Positions 24,078 to 37,447 of a stretch of DNA of 64,000 bases are shown piece by piece (the first letter of the stretch is position 1; every line of letters starts with the position of its first letter). Under the pieces are notes generated by a model. It was not told the origin of the DNA, made no database searches, and worked only from the letters and a program-made list of their open reading frames with translations. The DNA comes from Tetracentron sinense (Eukaryota > Streptophyta > Magnoliopsida > Trochodendrales > Trochodendraceae), in assembly GCA_015143295.1 (NCBI GenBank), contig CM026570.1:9076047-9140046 (forward strand). Reading direction: 5' to 3'. The position numbers were made by a program, and so were the translations under genes.

Positions 24078-26391
24078 GCCTGGTTCTCCATTATCTATGT
24101 TATCTTTTCTGGGATTTTCCTTTTCTTGCCGCAAATTTTGTTTGCCTTTTGACTTGTATTGGGTCTAGTATGTCTAAGATTATTACATGTGTGGCCTCTT
24201 CACTTGTAGTTTTGATGAACTTATGGGTTCTTAGACCTATGTATTCTTTATAAAGGTTCTGATATTGTGGAATCGTGCCCTTCTTAATGGTGTAGCTTTT
24301 ATATATATATATAGGCAAAATGAGATAATTGTTAGATTTCTTTGCAATTGCTTGATCTAGATGGAAATGGTTTTGATAGTCTGCAATTTCAGGAATAATT
24401 TACAATTGTATTGGTAAGCAAGGATTCTCAATAAGGGGGTTCCTTTCAGGTTTTATATGCAAGTTCTTTCCTGTGGAATTGGGATGGTATGCTTGCAATG
24501 TGACTTGCCCTCAGTTCACTGCTCCCAACAGTAAAATTGAGTTTACATGCACATTCAGTTTTTCCCTTAATGGTTTAAGCTTTTGCTTAGATAAGAAAGA
24601 AAGAATCACTTTAACTATAACTGGAGTGGGATTGCATGATAGTAGCTAGTAGTATTATATTTTTCTATGTTCAAAATTTTCACCTTTTGGTAGATTTTAG
24701 TGTAGGCATCATTTCATTTATCTACTATTTAGTACTTGGGGTTAGTGGGTTAGAAATGCCTCTGGCTTGCCATGTATCTGAGATAGCTTCCTTCCTCGGG
24801 TCTTGATCTCAGGACCCTTGAGAGGTTGCCTTCTGAACTAGAAGGGCGGGTATGAATTTAAGAATAATTGATCAGTCATGGTGTGTATGGGCTTGGCTAT
24901 TAAGAATCAAGAATGTGTACCACGTTCGATCTGGCAAACAAGTTGCAATCTTGCAAACCAGGTTGAAAATATGTCAAATCTGCAGTATATGCAAATTAAG
25001 TGTATATAGTTTCAGGATTTTGTAATTTCTTTTCCTCCAGTTGCGAACTAGATGCAACCTCATGTATGCACGAAATGGTGACGTTACAAGTTGAAGATGC
25101 ACTGAAATGTTTTCATTTTAGTAATAAACTACGGCAACAAGGGTGACAAACCAGCTCTAGCGTAGTGTCTCTCTGCAAACCTCTCTCTCCATTGCAAATT
25201 TTTTCACCCAGGTTTCTATTCCCTCTATTTTCCCCTTTGTTAGGATTTTAATCAGCAAACAAATGATTTTTTTTAAAAAAAATACAAGGCATCATATATC
25301 TAAGATTAGTAATTTAGTAGTTAGGTTAGTAAATTGGTGGATTTATCAACTGCCTTACTCCTATGAGATTTGAAACAGACACTGGAACAAGCAGGAGTCA
25401 GAAATAATATCAATTAATTGTGTAACACTGAAGATGTGCAATGCAACCCCTTTAATATGTTTTGGAAGGAATGAATTAACCATTGAAGTCCATGGTTCTT
25501 GATGTCTACACCTTGATCTTAGTAATCAAAACCTTGCAAATCCCCTTGTGCTACCCCTCCACGTTCCTCCTAATCCTATGTTGTGTTTAAAATTAGGGCA
25601 ATACTAACTACACTTTCTTTCAAACTCACTTTCTTTATTAAAAATCCTATGTTGTATTTAAAATTAGGGCAATACTAACTAGCCTTATGGATTCGGGTAA
25701 CGACATCAGGTCGTCCGGTGCATCTGATCGACCCACAAATGCACGGTATCTTCGATTGTGTATAGCACTTGGGGAAAAACCATACCCGACTTCAACATAT
25801 GGATTCAAAACATCAACTTAAAAACTAGAAAAATTATTGCATGTTCAGGTATATTGACGAATGAAATAGAACCACCATTCTATTTAGGGTCTAAGGGTGT
25901 AAGCTTTGCTAGTGAACAAAACTATTAGCTTGAATTTGGCTCAGATCTATTTGTTTACCTAAATGAACCAACTTCAAACTCGAACTTTTAGTACTTTTGT
26001 TATATTCTATACTCTTTTAGATGAAAGGTTCGTATTCTTTTATTTTAGACCAATGAACCAAATCAAAAATATTAACCTTAATTTTCCTGATCCTGAGCTT
26101 AACAATAATTAAAGGGGTGTTAAAAGGTATACGTGGACATGTCTTTTAATTACATAGTCAAATGACTGTAGGCTAATCACTGCCCTTAATAAAATCATAA
26201 TATTATTAAACAAATTAATTATTCCTGATCGAGCTCAACTGGTTAACCAAACAACACAAGCTTTAGCTGCATGACCAAACAGGCCCGAACTTACCGCATT
26301 CGGTCCTCATTGGTCCATGCCTTCCTTTTTAACACCTATTAACTCCGGTTAAACATTCACCAACTCTTAAGATTAAGCAATCTAACTTTGG

Positions 26392-26435
<44 letters not shown>

Positions 26436-26662
26436 CCTTAATCTTCTTAAGCTTAACAATAGTTAAAGCTTTAAAGGGTATCAAAATTCGCGAGAAGGCC
26501 GTTTTAATCCATTTTTCTGTTATCTCCAACACCTTTCCCTCCCCGCCCTAATAATAACGACCTTCCTTCTTTAAATCATTAGCTCTTTCTCTCCGATTCA
26601 ACTCAGTATCTTCGCTCCATTCCTTCTCTTTCTTAATCCCTAAATCGTTACCCTCTCTCTGC
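24078..26662. other. Intergenic between RPS18 and the XS gene
   Basis: RPS18 3' UTR, then about 2.4 kb without recognisable genes. A 39-bp segment containing TTAGGGCAATACTAACTA occurs at 25572-25610 and again at 25643-25681 with one change. An (AT)n microsatellite (about 26396-26432) sits inside a pair of inverted TTAACC/GGTTAA-type repeats at 26330-26470. The last 130 bases contain pyrimidine-rich leader sequence for the XS gene. Confidence 0.5.
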
Positions 26663-29600
26663 ATGAAAGACCGGAAGATGACCGGAGATACCGGTAAGTA
26701 CTCCCCCCGTCAGTCCTCTTCATCGTTTTCTCACCAGAAAAACAGGTCGGAATCCGGCATCAATCCTCCCTCCGTTCACAACTCCGGCGCCTCCGGCGAC
26801 TCCAAATCCACGAAATCCTCCTCAAACTCTCCCATCACAGCCCCGTCGAAGCTCCAGCTCTATTCGATCCCTTCGTCGGTTCCCGGTACATTCCCTCCGG
26901 TCGGCGACGGGGCTCCATCTCCGTTCCGGGGACAAAATGGTATAGCACAACCAGCTCCGGTGGGTTATGGGTTTCACATGCTTGAGCGACGGACAATGGT
27001 CTTGGCTGACGGCAGAATTCGATCTTACTTTGCTCTCCCGCCTGATTATCAAGACTTGCCGGTGGATTCTGCTGAGCCATTCGTACCTTTAGAGACTGAA
27101 AGTCATGGGCTTGAATTGGGCAGTCCAGGGTTAGGGTTTGAAAAGGGTTTCTGCTCGAGTGGCTCGTCGAGTCCTGAGGGGTTTAGCTGTGATCCAGATG
27201 AAATGTATGGGGGTGGAGGAGAGTATGATCACTGTAATTCACCTAAGTTTGATGGGTTTTGCCCTATTCCTCTGGAAGGTTCTTTGAAGAGGAAGTATGG
27301 TGATGAGGATGTACAGCAAAAACAGCAATTTTTGGAGTATGGGAACCCTAGTTCTAATCCTAGTCTGGGTTCTTCGGGTGCTGGTGATCGGGATGAGTAT
27401 GCGGTTGGAACAAGTAGTAGTCCATTTAGCCAAGATTCATTGGACGTTGGGCAGGAAATTGATGATTTGAGGTCTTCAAAGCATATGAAGTTTGGAGGAG
27501 ACTCTGAGGATTCCCAACTTGATGTACCTAGTGATGATGTGAGTCTTGAGCATCCTGACTCGCTGAAGAAAGCATTTCTTCAGTATGCAAAGTTAGTCAA
27601 TGAGGATGCGTCTCGGAAGAAGAATTATTTGGAGAATGGGAAGCATGAGCCTCTGCATTGCCTCGCCTGTGGAAGGTATGATAAAATTTGTTCGGATATG
27701 CTTCTTTGCTACTTGTTGCCTTGATCATGTTTTTTATACTGATGTTCGTGATAAGAAAATGCTGGTGTTGCTAGCTGCTTATATATGAAAGTACAGGATT
27801 TTAGAGGAGGCATGGGAGAGGGGATTTTTGTTGTGCAGTTAGGGATGAATTTGTTCTTGGTAAAACTCCTCGAAGTTTCATTGAGTTTGTAATGGTAAAA
27901 CTCCTCGAGGTTTCATTGAGTTTGTAATGGTATAACTCCTCTAGGTTTTGCTGAGTTTAATATGACCGGATGGAGGGTTCTTATTTTTCCTTTTTGTAAC
28001 TGCATAAGTATCCTGCGAATTTTCATTGTTAATAGGCATTTAGGACACATGAGACATTCTAAACCAACTTTTTGGCATTGCAAATCCTATAGAACTATAG
28101 AAGTCATACAAGAGTATTATGAAGCACTTACTTTGGGCAGAAAGTTAAATTATTCGCTATATGTCATATTTTAGTAGTTTTTGCTGTTGTTTCCTTTTAG
28201 TAGTTATATCTGTTAGTCAAAGATTAAGCTAGTTGAGTTAGTGAGGTTAGTATTGAAAATGTAGCATTTTGTTTGTTGTTGCTATTTAGTGGCCCTGCTT
28301 GTAGGCGGAGTTAATGCAAAAGCAGAATTGTGGATGATACCCTGGATCCTAAGGGTTTAAAATAAGTTGTACTATGTTAGAATACATGGAATGCAGCTTT
28401 AGTAAGAAAAAGAATAGGAGCGAGGCAATGGTTAAGATTGATGGCTTGGAGATACTCTAAAGCGACTGGTTCTGTTATCTGTGCTCAATTATTTATAAGG
28501 ATGGACAGATTAAGTAGTGTGTTACCAATAGATTGAGGAGAATATTATCCATTTGTATCTTTGTGGTTTGAAGTGGTATGCAGACTGTAATGGGCACTAG
28601 GGTTACTATCTTAATTTTTTTCGAGTTCTGGTTCCATGGTTTTTCCTTATACCAAGACAGGCCGCTTTCAATAAGTAAGGGTGTTAGGCCTTGAGGCCCT
28701 TGACTTTGAATGTTTACTTTGCATCAATTGCCTCTGCTGGTTTTGAAGTTAAATAATCTAATATACTTTCTTTTATTCAGTACCCTTTTTTGAGCATGAT
28801 GTTGTGTGTCATTGTGAATGCGTATAGTTCACAGTTTTCTTTTGGACCAGATTCCATACTGTTAGAATTGTCTGTTATATTAAGGTGTATTGAAAATTTA
28901 ATTGACATTATTTTGAATGAATAAGTTGCATGGTTCTATATATGCAATAAACTTGTAAAGGGACATGAGGTCACATGACCATCAATGTCTACCTTATCAA
29001 CGACCCTCTTCTTCATGATTTAATTTGTGTAAATAGCATCCTTTTGTTGTGAATGAAAAAAAGGATATTAGCTGCTGTATAAGTTGGAGACTTAATTTAT
29101 CTGTGTACCCATGTTATATTTAGAAGAATATATTTACATATGTACTTGCTCCCATTTACTGATTATGTGGTAAATCACTTTGTGAAGGTTGCATGTGTGA
29201 TACATAAGAGTGAATCATCAAGTAACTGGATGCACGGTATATAAACTTGATGGTTCCTCATGATTATGTTGGCCACCGGTAGTTAAGTGTTGGATTTGTA
29301 CAATTGATTACTTTTTTAGTCCTCGGGTTTCTGCTTGAACCAGTGAATGCATTTTGCAAATTTATCCTGCTAGTTTATTGTTTTTGTGATGTTAGAGGAC
29401 AAATTCTGAATTATTTGTTTCTCAATGCGCTTGACATGCCAAATTCCAGGGATTCGAAAGATTTTCCAGATATGCACGATCTTATCATTCACACATACAA
29501 CTCACAGAATTCGCGCGTAGATCATCTTGGCTTACACAAGGCTCTGTGTGTTCTAATGGGTTGGAATTATGAGAAATCTCCTGCAAACTCAAAGGCATAC

Positions 29601-32600
29601 CAGTCATTATCTGTTCATGAAGCAAGGGCAAATAAAGAAGATCTGATAATTTGGCCTCCTTTGGTAATTATTCATAACACATATACCATAAGGGGTAGTG
29701 ACGGCCGCATGAAGGGTATGAAAAATAGAGCTATGAATAAAAGAATTATAGGTATAATGCTTTCCTTCAACCCTTATTTCATATGATACTGCTTGAAATT
29801 AGAATATCCTATTGGAAAATGAGTAGTGGGCCGTGAAAATTCCATGCATCTATATGTTTGTTTTCTCATCTGTTCAACTGGAAGCATTCAAGTTATTGTG
29901 GTGCAATAGTTTTGCTAGAGATTTTGGTTATCATGTAATTTATTTAACTGTGTGCGTGTGTGATATATATATATATATATATATATATCACACAGTTACT
30001 GGTTATTTGGATTTTGGGTGTGTAGACTTTTTTTTTGGTGAGGCCTAAGCATTGTGAAATCTAAAGCCTCATCATGCGCTCTATTTTTTAAATAGAAAAT
30101 AAATTTGAAGTGATAAAGACTACAATAAAAAGATTCAAAACAAGTACGAAAAATCTGTTTGTATTTGCGTATATAAGCAGGGGTGGAGCCAGGTGGGGGC
30201 CTGTGGGGGCACGTGCCCCCACTCAACTTTTGGATTAAAATTTTTTTTTTTTTTACCCGTAGCCATGGGAATGGGGCCATGAACTCATGGAGAGTTCAAT
30301 CACAGCCACACGTCCAACACATGTCCCTTTTAATCTCTATTAATTGTGGTTAAGATTCACTAACCTATGGAGTTCAATAATAAAAACTTATTTTTTAATA
30401 ATAAATATTAATCCTAAGATTTAAAATTTTTAACCAAGAGCTGAACATCTTTTAAATAATTTTTTCTTCTAAAAACCAAGGGTATATATTGTTGACCTGC
30501 GATGACTGTGATCCGATCTCCATGCAGGTGCCCAAGAAAAAAAAGGTATTTTATACGAAGTTGTTTAATTATTTTATTGGACATAATTATGGGAAGGTGC
30601 AATTGTCCCTAAAAAAAAATTATAATATATTATTCAATTATTTAATAGGTATAGCCATAAGGCAAGTGGGCAACATTTCCTGAACTATTGAAAACAATAT
30701 ATATATATTTTTTATAGCATGTTATTTAATTATTTGACAAGACATAACATGTGGCACGGGAATAGCTATCCTGTAAGCAAGGAGAAACAATACCTGTAAG
30801 ATATGTACAAAATGTATGGACGAAATAAACTTAGTCATAATTTTTTTTTTGGGCCCTACGGTTCCAACCGAATATTCTCGTTGGCCTTGAATATTTTGTA
30901 CCAACCTAATAATTCTCTACAAATCCATCAATAATTAATACCATTTTTCATGAGCCATCGTGTGCCCCGACTACTAGAAAATCTTGGCTCCGCCCCTGTA
31001 TATAAGAAATACTATATAAATGATTCAACCATCACATGGAAAAGAAGATTTTAAGAGAGGCATGGAAAGCTACATTTTAAATTTTCTTTTTTTATTCATA
31101 AAAGATAATTTTAAGAGAGGCATGAAAAGCTACATTTTAATTTTTCTTTTTTTATTCATATGCATATCAAAAGTTTATGATTTAAAATCATTCGTATTGT
31201 ATCTTATGACAAATTTGTTCATGGGTGGTATAGTTTATGAATGAATATAAAAGGGAGTATATGCAAAGATTCTGTTTGATTACCTTTTGTTCTATTCTTA
31301 ATGCATCTGGTATGTCCCGAGGAGGATCACTGTTTTCTTATGAATTATTTAGATTGTAGTCAACTTGCTACTCTTGATAGTTATTTTAATTACTTTATAT
31401 CTATTCCTATAAATTTACACAAAACATTGTTCTAGAGTACGATTTTGATTGCTCAGGAAAAGTGGTAGTATTGAAAGGATATAGACTAACATAAGTATTT
31501 GTAGAAATCAATGATCAAGCTTGAGGCAGATTTAAGTGAAGTGTGGTGTTTGATTCCAATTTAAGTTTCCGGTTTAGGTTAAGGGTATAGAGTGTTAAGA
31601 TTTTTGGGAAGACACGACACGTTGGAATTTTGAAAATTAATTCATTTCTTTGGCTATATAGGTTGGTTAAGTCCTTTGAACTGAATAATGATATGCTGAT
31701 AGCCTGATACCGTGACACGGGACCTGATGTTTGAGAGAAACCTCAGAAGGAGATGCTACATAATGGAATGTGGTAAATCAGTCCTTTCTCCTTTTTTCTT
31801 CTCCCCTCTTGGTTCGGTAGCCCCATGATATGGGTGGGACTAAGCTAAACTTTTTTTTGATAGGTAAGTTGCTTACAAAATTTTTCCCTCTTTTTAACCA
31901 AGCCTTGTTGGTCAAGGGCAATGTTTTGAATGTTGTACCATGAACAGAACTGTAAGAGGGCTGATATCACGGTCTGGCAGTTGAACTGTCTGGTTTAATC
32001 GGTCAAGCCGTCAAGACTTATACGAGAAAATAAGGTACATGTGTCAAACAAGTCAGGTCTAGAAGTAGGGTTGTTAAGTCCTTGGTATACTTTTGAAGTT
32101 TTGATTATTCTAAGGCAAATCACATCATTTCATAATTTTTCCCCTCTCTCTGCTTTTGCTTTTTTTTTTCTTTGCTTTGGGTGATGATTTGTTTTCTGTA
32201 TTATATTGAGCGGTCTGCTACTGAGAAGAATAGCTTGAGAAGAAAGAAGACTCAACCCTAATGAACCCTTTTGTCTCCCTCTTATCTCTTTTTTTTTTTC
32301 CGATAAAATTTTCATTTCACAAAGTTTAGAAAAAGGGAGTCTCGGTTGAACAAACCCATCCACCCCTCTACCTTCCTCAGCCTTTTATCATCCTTCTACG
32401 CAGATAACTCTTTCATTTAGATTTTATGCTCCTCACTATAAATATTCTCTGTTACTAAGGATTATTTTCTATTTTTAATAACAAATGTTGGGAGGTATTA
32501 TACAGTTTAAAATATGTCGGATCGGCCGGTTGCAATTGTGGGTTAAACTGCTAGATTCGACAGTTTCAAAGTTTCATTGTCGATTTTCTAGGGATTCCAT

Positions 32601-35600
32601 TTAGGAGAGTTTGGAAAGCCGTTTTGAATCCTGGTTCACAATCACAACGGGGCCAACCGTCCGGTTCGATCCTGTTTTAAAAACATTAGTCAAGGGTTTG
32701 GAACCCAGGTTTGTTATTATTGTACAAGCAGAGCAAGCACCGGTTAGTAAGCCAAACTTTGATGGATGTTCTTTGAGAAATCCCAACTGAGCAAGAACCT
32801 ATTGGTAAGCCTGACTTTGATGGATGTTCTTTGAGAAATCGCAACTAAGCAAGCACCAGTTGGTAAGGCCAAACTTTGATAGATGTTCTTTGAGAAATCC
32901 ATGTCTTTCATGCGTTGAAAGCGTTTTTTTTCATTTATAGAGGAGTGTGTATTTATGCTTTCTCGAGTCTGATTGGAAAAGAAAATAATAAAATCAAGGC
33001 CTTAGCTATTCTTGATGGGCTTAATTTGCAAATTAATTTGATCAAGACATTATTGTGGTTGAGGGTGATTCTAACATTAGTATTTGTTGGGCTCTTGGGG
33101 ATAAGGTGGTTCTTTTTGGATATTGTTCTTTGTGCTCAAATAAATTGTAACTTGGTTTTCTCTATGAACATCTTGGTTTCTTGAGTGCCAAGAGCAGCCA
33201 GCGATACAGTGGAAAATCTTGATTAGATTGGGGTCCATAGGCAGGGGCGGAGCCAGGATTTTCTAGTAGGAGGGCACGTGATGGTTGATTAAAGATGGTA
33301 GTAATTGTTGATGGATTTGTGGAGAGTGATTAGGTGGGTACAAAATATTTTGGGTCTAGAGGGATGAGGGTTTGGGGGGCATGGACCCAAAATTTTTTTA
33401 GTGACGACTAAGTTTGTGGTCAATTTCGTACATATCTAATGGTAGTGTTTCTCATTGTTTATGGGGCAGATATCCCTTTACCCCATGGCTATGCTCTATT
33501 AAAGAACATGGTATAAAGATATATTTTGTTTTCAAAAGTTCAGAGGACAGTTGCCCCCTTTCCCTATGGCTATGCCATATTAAATAATTTAGTATAATTT
33601 TTTAGGGGGCAATTGCCCCCTTATCCCATGATTATGCCCAAGTAAATAATTAAACAACTTATTATAAGAGATATTTTTTTTTTCAAAAGTTCAGGTGGGG
33701 CACATGTCCCCTGGCTCCGTCCCTGTCCATAGGGATGTTTGTACTATGGAGAAAGCTTATAATATCCTACTTTTGATATAATTTTCTTTTGTTGCCAATA
33801 GAGAAAAAAAAGGGGGGGGGGGGTTGGAAGAAGAATGAAAAGGCTAGAGGTGAAATATTACTTTTGACTAAGCATATACTAGAGTTCTGCAAACATAAGA
33901 GATTGGTGAGAAATCCTGTTTTTTTTTAAAGAAACAACGAGAATTGTAGTAGAATGAGTAGAATATAGGAAACAAGGGAATGAGACAATTCCCCGTGAAA
34001 GGAAAGACTAATAAGGAGTTTTTGAAAACAATACAACTCCAACTATTTACCAATCAGAACTACGGAACCCTGAGAATTCCTGATTAGCAGTAATCCAATT
34101 GAATGATCCCAACCAAGAAGGAGCAGAGCTTTGGAATGGAGGATTCTCACCGTTCGAAGATCCTTCTATTCCTCACAAAAAAAAAAGACCCTTCTATTCC
34201 TTTCTTTCCATAGCCACAAACATATAACTTATGGTAGCATATCTCACAAGATATTACCCAGATCCCAATTCCCGAACACCCCTTAGGCAAACGTAGAATA
34301 CCATCTTTGGACTCTTTTGAAACAGTCAGGAGATCCTACATAAAGAAATGAAGAAGTCCCAAACTCCCCACGCCATTGAGAAATGCAATAAAGGTGGCTC
34401 ACGAATTCCTTAAAGTCGCTGCACACTTATCTGTTCGGAATTGTCATAGCCAGCTTCTAAGGTAGTCTCCCGTGAGAATTCTATTCAGTACCGTCGTCCA
34501 AATAAAAACTCAACTTCAAGGGCAGAGTCTCCAAATCTTCCCATAATGTGATCCACTCACCTGCCTCCCTTTCTAGGCCACCTTTGTGTCAGTGTTATTG
34601 GTCATCCTCATCCAAATCATGTACGTACTAATTGAACTTATCTGCAGGGTTCCTGTTTCTATTTTTTTTCCTCTATGGCGTAAGCCTTCAAATCTTTCTC
34701 ACACATCAATTCGGCCTTCTGCTTATCTTTCTAACCTCAATTTGCAGCCTTCTCATTGGAGTTGTAAATGGTTTTCTTTGCACATGACCAAGCCTTATCA
34801 AATCGATCTTCTTTGTTCTATTGCTTCTTGGCGCCTACTCCTGGGTTCCCTCGGATGCCCTCATTTCTGGTTATATCTATCATGTTATTCCAGGCATCCT
34901 TCTCAATGTTCTCACTCTAGCTACTCGTAATCGATGAACACATTACTATTGTTACCCAACATTCTGCTCCATTAGGCATAGTGTGTCTCATTACCATCTT
35001 ATAAAGTCTTCCTAAGAGTCCAAGTAGTATGCGTACGGCAAGTAACACAGTACAGAAGCAACGCCTTAGCCATCGGCTCTAATGCTATAGGAAACATCCT
35101 CCCCTATCTCTCCCTCATAATGGATATCAAAAGCGCAATAGAAATTGGCCGCTTTGGGGTATGCCTTAGCTATTGATATAACTAGGGCCTATCTCTATTT
35201 ATATACTTACTATAGTTGCACTTCTATACTGTGTGTTGATTTGATGTATTTTAATGCTCTTGGGTTCCACATCCTCCCCAGTTCTAACTTTTTTTTGTCC
35301 CCCCCTCTTTTTTTATCCACTATTACTAAGTTGTTTTCTACAACATAATCAAGAGACCTGCTCTTGAATATCAATGGCAGGTTCATTCATAACCGATACA
35401 GAAGGCTACAGGTTTAAGGCCAACCCTTGGTGTAAACTCAAAAACCATGTGTAAACTCAAAATCCATGTCTCTCCCCATTAAAAAGTTGTTGACATGTCT
35501 CTCATAGTGGAGGCAAATCATCTGTCAACATAGTGTTGATACATTTAAGAACCCATTTAGGTGATATATGCACATCTCAGCCAGATTTTATGGATCCAAT

Positions 35601-37447
35601 TTTTTCTGTAATAGTTGGTCATAGCAACTAGTAAGTGGTTATCTTCATTTTTGTCCAATCTAACTAACCAAGAGTTCTTTTTCAGTCTTCTTCCAGTTAC
35701 ATATATTTGTGTCTTGTTCTAAACGGTAGCCATCCAACTTCTCTTCTAATTTGTCTTGTTTGAAAAGTGTAATATCTTAGCTGAGAATGTGGTTCTCTTT
35801 TTGATAATGGACAAAAGTTCAAACTGGACTAGGAATATGTTCTCTAGTATTTGCTCTATCCTTTCATCCCAAAATGAATAGGCTGCCAATTTTGTTGTGC
35901 ATGTCTGTTGCTCATCATTTTAATTTCGGATTCAAAAGTTGACTTTCATGAGCCAATTTTCGTTGAGGGAGTATGTTTTCATGTGAAGTTGGTTTGTGCG
36001 AGTTTCAGTTTTTGATTCTGCATGCTAAGGTGGATGCCACAAAATTGCTGGGGTTATAGTTTGTTCTGTGAACAATTTATTTTGGTGCTTATATGTGGAA
36101 GTCCGTTGTATTGTTGGCATTTGATATTCTCTGTGCTACGCCTGTTGCAAAGTTGTCCTTCGCCTATGACAGACAATGCTTCGTGTATTTACTGATATTT
36201 TTTGTTCTCCTAATGCTTGTGTGCAATGTAGTATCGACATGAAATTTGACTCTTCCCTTCTCTTCTTCGTTCTTTTGGTGAGACTTATAAAGCTTGGCAC
36301 TTTGCACTTTGTCGCGGTGATTGTTGGGAAATTTGAGTTACTTTGTCAAGGTTTCTAACAAAATTAATTCTTACCATCATGGGATTTCAAGTCTTACAAA
36401 TTTTTGTGAGATTTGAAATCATTCATTTTGCTTCATTTGAAGTCTTATGGGAATTGCAACCCAAGAGATGAAAAACACAATGCATATAGTTCTCAAAAGA
36501 AAATGCATATTGTCAAATTACAAATTGCAAAGTGCTGGACTTTACAAGTGTCAGCAAAAGAACAGACCCTGGAATTCTTTTCTTCAGAGGAAATCCTTTC
36601 TATTCTCTCTCTGGAATTCAAGTTTACACTTACCCAAAAGACAGGTGAATAATACACATCATACAGTGAACTGGTCTTAAATATCAAGCCAGCCTTGCTC
36701 TCATGGGCTTGAATTTGTGGTTTCAGTCAGTATAAACAGTTCTTGAACTTTGCTACTTGCACCATCTGTGGGAAGGTTACTCACCTACAGGGATGGCCCA
36801 TTTATCTTAATCTATCATTTATTGTTTCTACTCTCTTGCATCATTAATGTGGGATATTTTAACATATAGCCGCTGAAGAATCCATCTTTGTCTGTTTCCT
36901 GATGTTATCAGTTAATTGTCTGGGGCAGCCTGGAAATTCCTGGAGAACAAAAGTGGGAGTAATTGTGAAGGCAGCTGCCCTTTATGGCTATTGGAAGCCA
37001 TGATCATGGAAACTAAAACCATGATGAACCAATGGAGATAATTGCTAATACACTTTTGTCTCTTTTTTCTGTTTATGGCTTTCAGGTCTCGGCTTTAATG
37101 GTGGCTGGTCGAAGTGCTTGTATGACAAGGATCATGGTCATCAGGGTATTAATTTGATTAAATTTAATGGAGACCACCCATATGGCCTGAACACAGCCAT
37201 ACGCCTGGCAGAATTCTTCGAGAAGGAGAAGCACGGGCGCAAGGGATGGGCCCGTGCAGAATCCTCGAAGGCATACAAGGACAAGGACGACGAAAGTAAT
37301 TGGAAACTTTTCAAGCGAGAGAGGAAGGGGGTGAAGAATAGAATCCTGTTTGGCTATCTAGGAACTGCATCGGAGCTGGACCTGGTCAATTTGGATACGA
37401 GAAAGAATGCTGTGATTGTGAGCAAAAGGGAGAAGCTGTCTAATTAG
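26663..37447 (+). CDS. XS-domain protein with zf-XS finger
   Basis: Three exons (26663-27675, 29450-29751, 37086-37447) join in frame to 558 residues. Residues 1 to about 320 are disordered and rich in Ser, Gly and Pro. A C2H2-type finger follows: Cys333, Cys336, His347, His352. The first intron falls between the Cys pair and the His pair. The XS domain spans about 401-548, from EDLIIWPPLVIIHNT through GFNGGWSKC to GYLGTASELDLV. XS domains are plant RNA-binding folds named from rice gene X and SGS3 and are used in RNA silencing and RNA-directed DNA methylation. This protein lacks the long coiled coil and XH domain of the FDM/IDN2 group, so its exact role is open. It resembles what I recall of Arabidopsis At3g22430. 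In-frame ATGs occur at residues 1 and 6; the first is used. Intron 2 is 7.3 kb and filled with transposons. Confidence 0.93.
30178..30998. mobile_element. hAT-type non-autonomous element, copy 1
   Basis: The 821-bp element is flanked by identical 8-bp duplications TATATAAG (30170-30177 and 30999-31006). Termini CAGGGGTGGAGCCAGG and, complemented, CAGGGGCGGAGCCAAG are inverted repeats. There is no transposase. A copy of the dispersed TTAATTGTGGTTAAGATTCA repeat is nested at about 30290-30480. It lies in intron 2 of the XS gene and is homologous, in opposite orientation, to 33242-33725. Confidence 0.9.
31047..31164. repeat. 60-bp tandem duplication in XS intron 2
   Basis: The two units start at 31047 and 31107. 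Each carries TTTTAAGAGAGGCATG, AAAGCTACATTTTAA and CTTTTTTTATTCATA, with a handful of differences. Confidence 0.75.
32731..32901. repeat. 58-bp tandem triplication in XS intron 2
   Basis: The three units start at 32731, 32789 and 32847. Each begins (G/A)AGCAAG(C/A)ACC and contains ACTTTGAT(G/A)GATGTTC and TTTGAGAAATC. Divergence is a few percent per pair. Confidence 0.85.
32930..33240 (+). pseudogene. LINE RNase H fragment
   Basis: Across two frames the plus strand reads ALAILDGLNLQINLI, then VVEGDSNISICWALG, and about 40 residues on VPRAASDTVENL. This is the order of the plant LINE RNase H motifs (acidic EGDS region, then a VPR-type stretch ending in a helix with D). It is frameshifted and is cut by the hAT element that starts at 33242. 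Confidence 0.5.
33242..33725. mobile_element. hAT-type non-autonomous element, copy 2
   Basis: 484 bp between perfect 8-bp duplications TCCATAGG (33234-33241 and 33726-33733). Termini CAGGGGCGGAGCCAGG and, complemented, CAGGGACGGAGCCAGG differ at one of 16 positions. It has no coding capacity. It is inserted in the LINE RNase H fragment within XS intron 2. Confidence 0.92.
33905..34560 (-). pseudogene. Possible LINE 3' remnant
   Basis: A T-run on the plus strand at about 33918-33927 could be a minus-strand poly-A tail. Upstream on that strand, broken frames contain ICLWLWKER, resembling the WLIWKERN stretch near the C-terminus of plant LINE ORF2. Frames are too broken for a firm call. Confidence 0.35.

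Noticed and set aside
26822..27433. Minus-strand open frames opposite the XS gene
   Set aside because: Shadows of the Ser/Gly-rich exon 1 with no motif of their own.
29950..29998. Palindrome GTGTGATATAT...ATATCACAC as a regulatory hairpin
   Set aside because: It is an AT microsatellite with short symmetric flanks in an intron; no reason to assign function.
34586..34930. Possible Copia fragment on the plus strand
   Set aside because: Ser- and Leu-rich frame with only a vague likeness to a Copia linker; no protease, integrase or RT motif.
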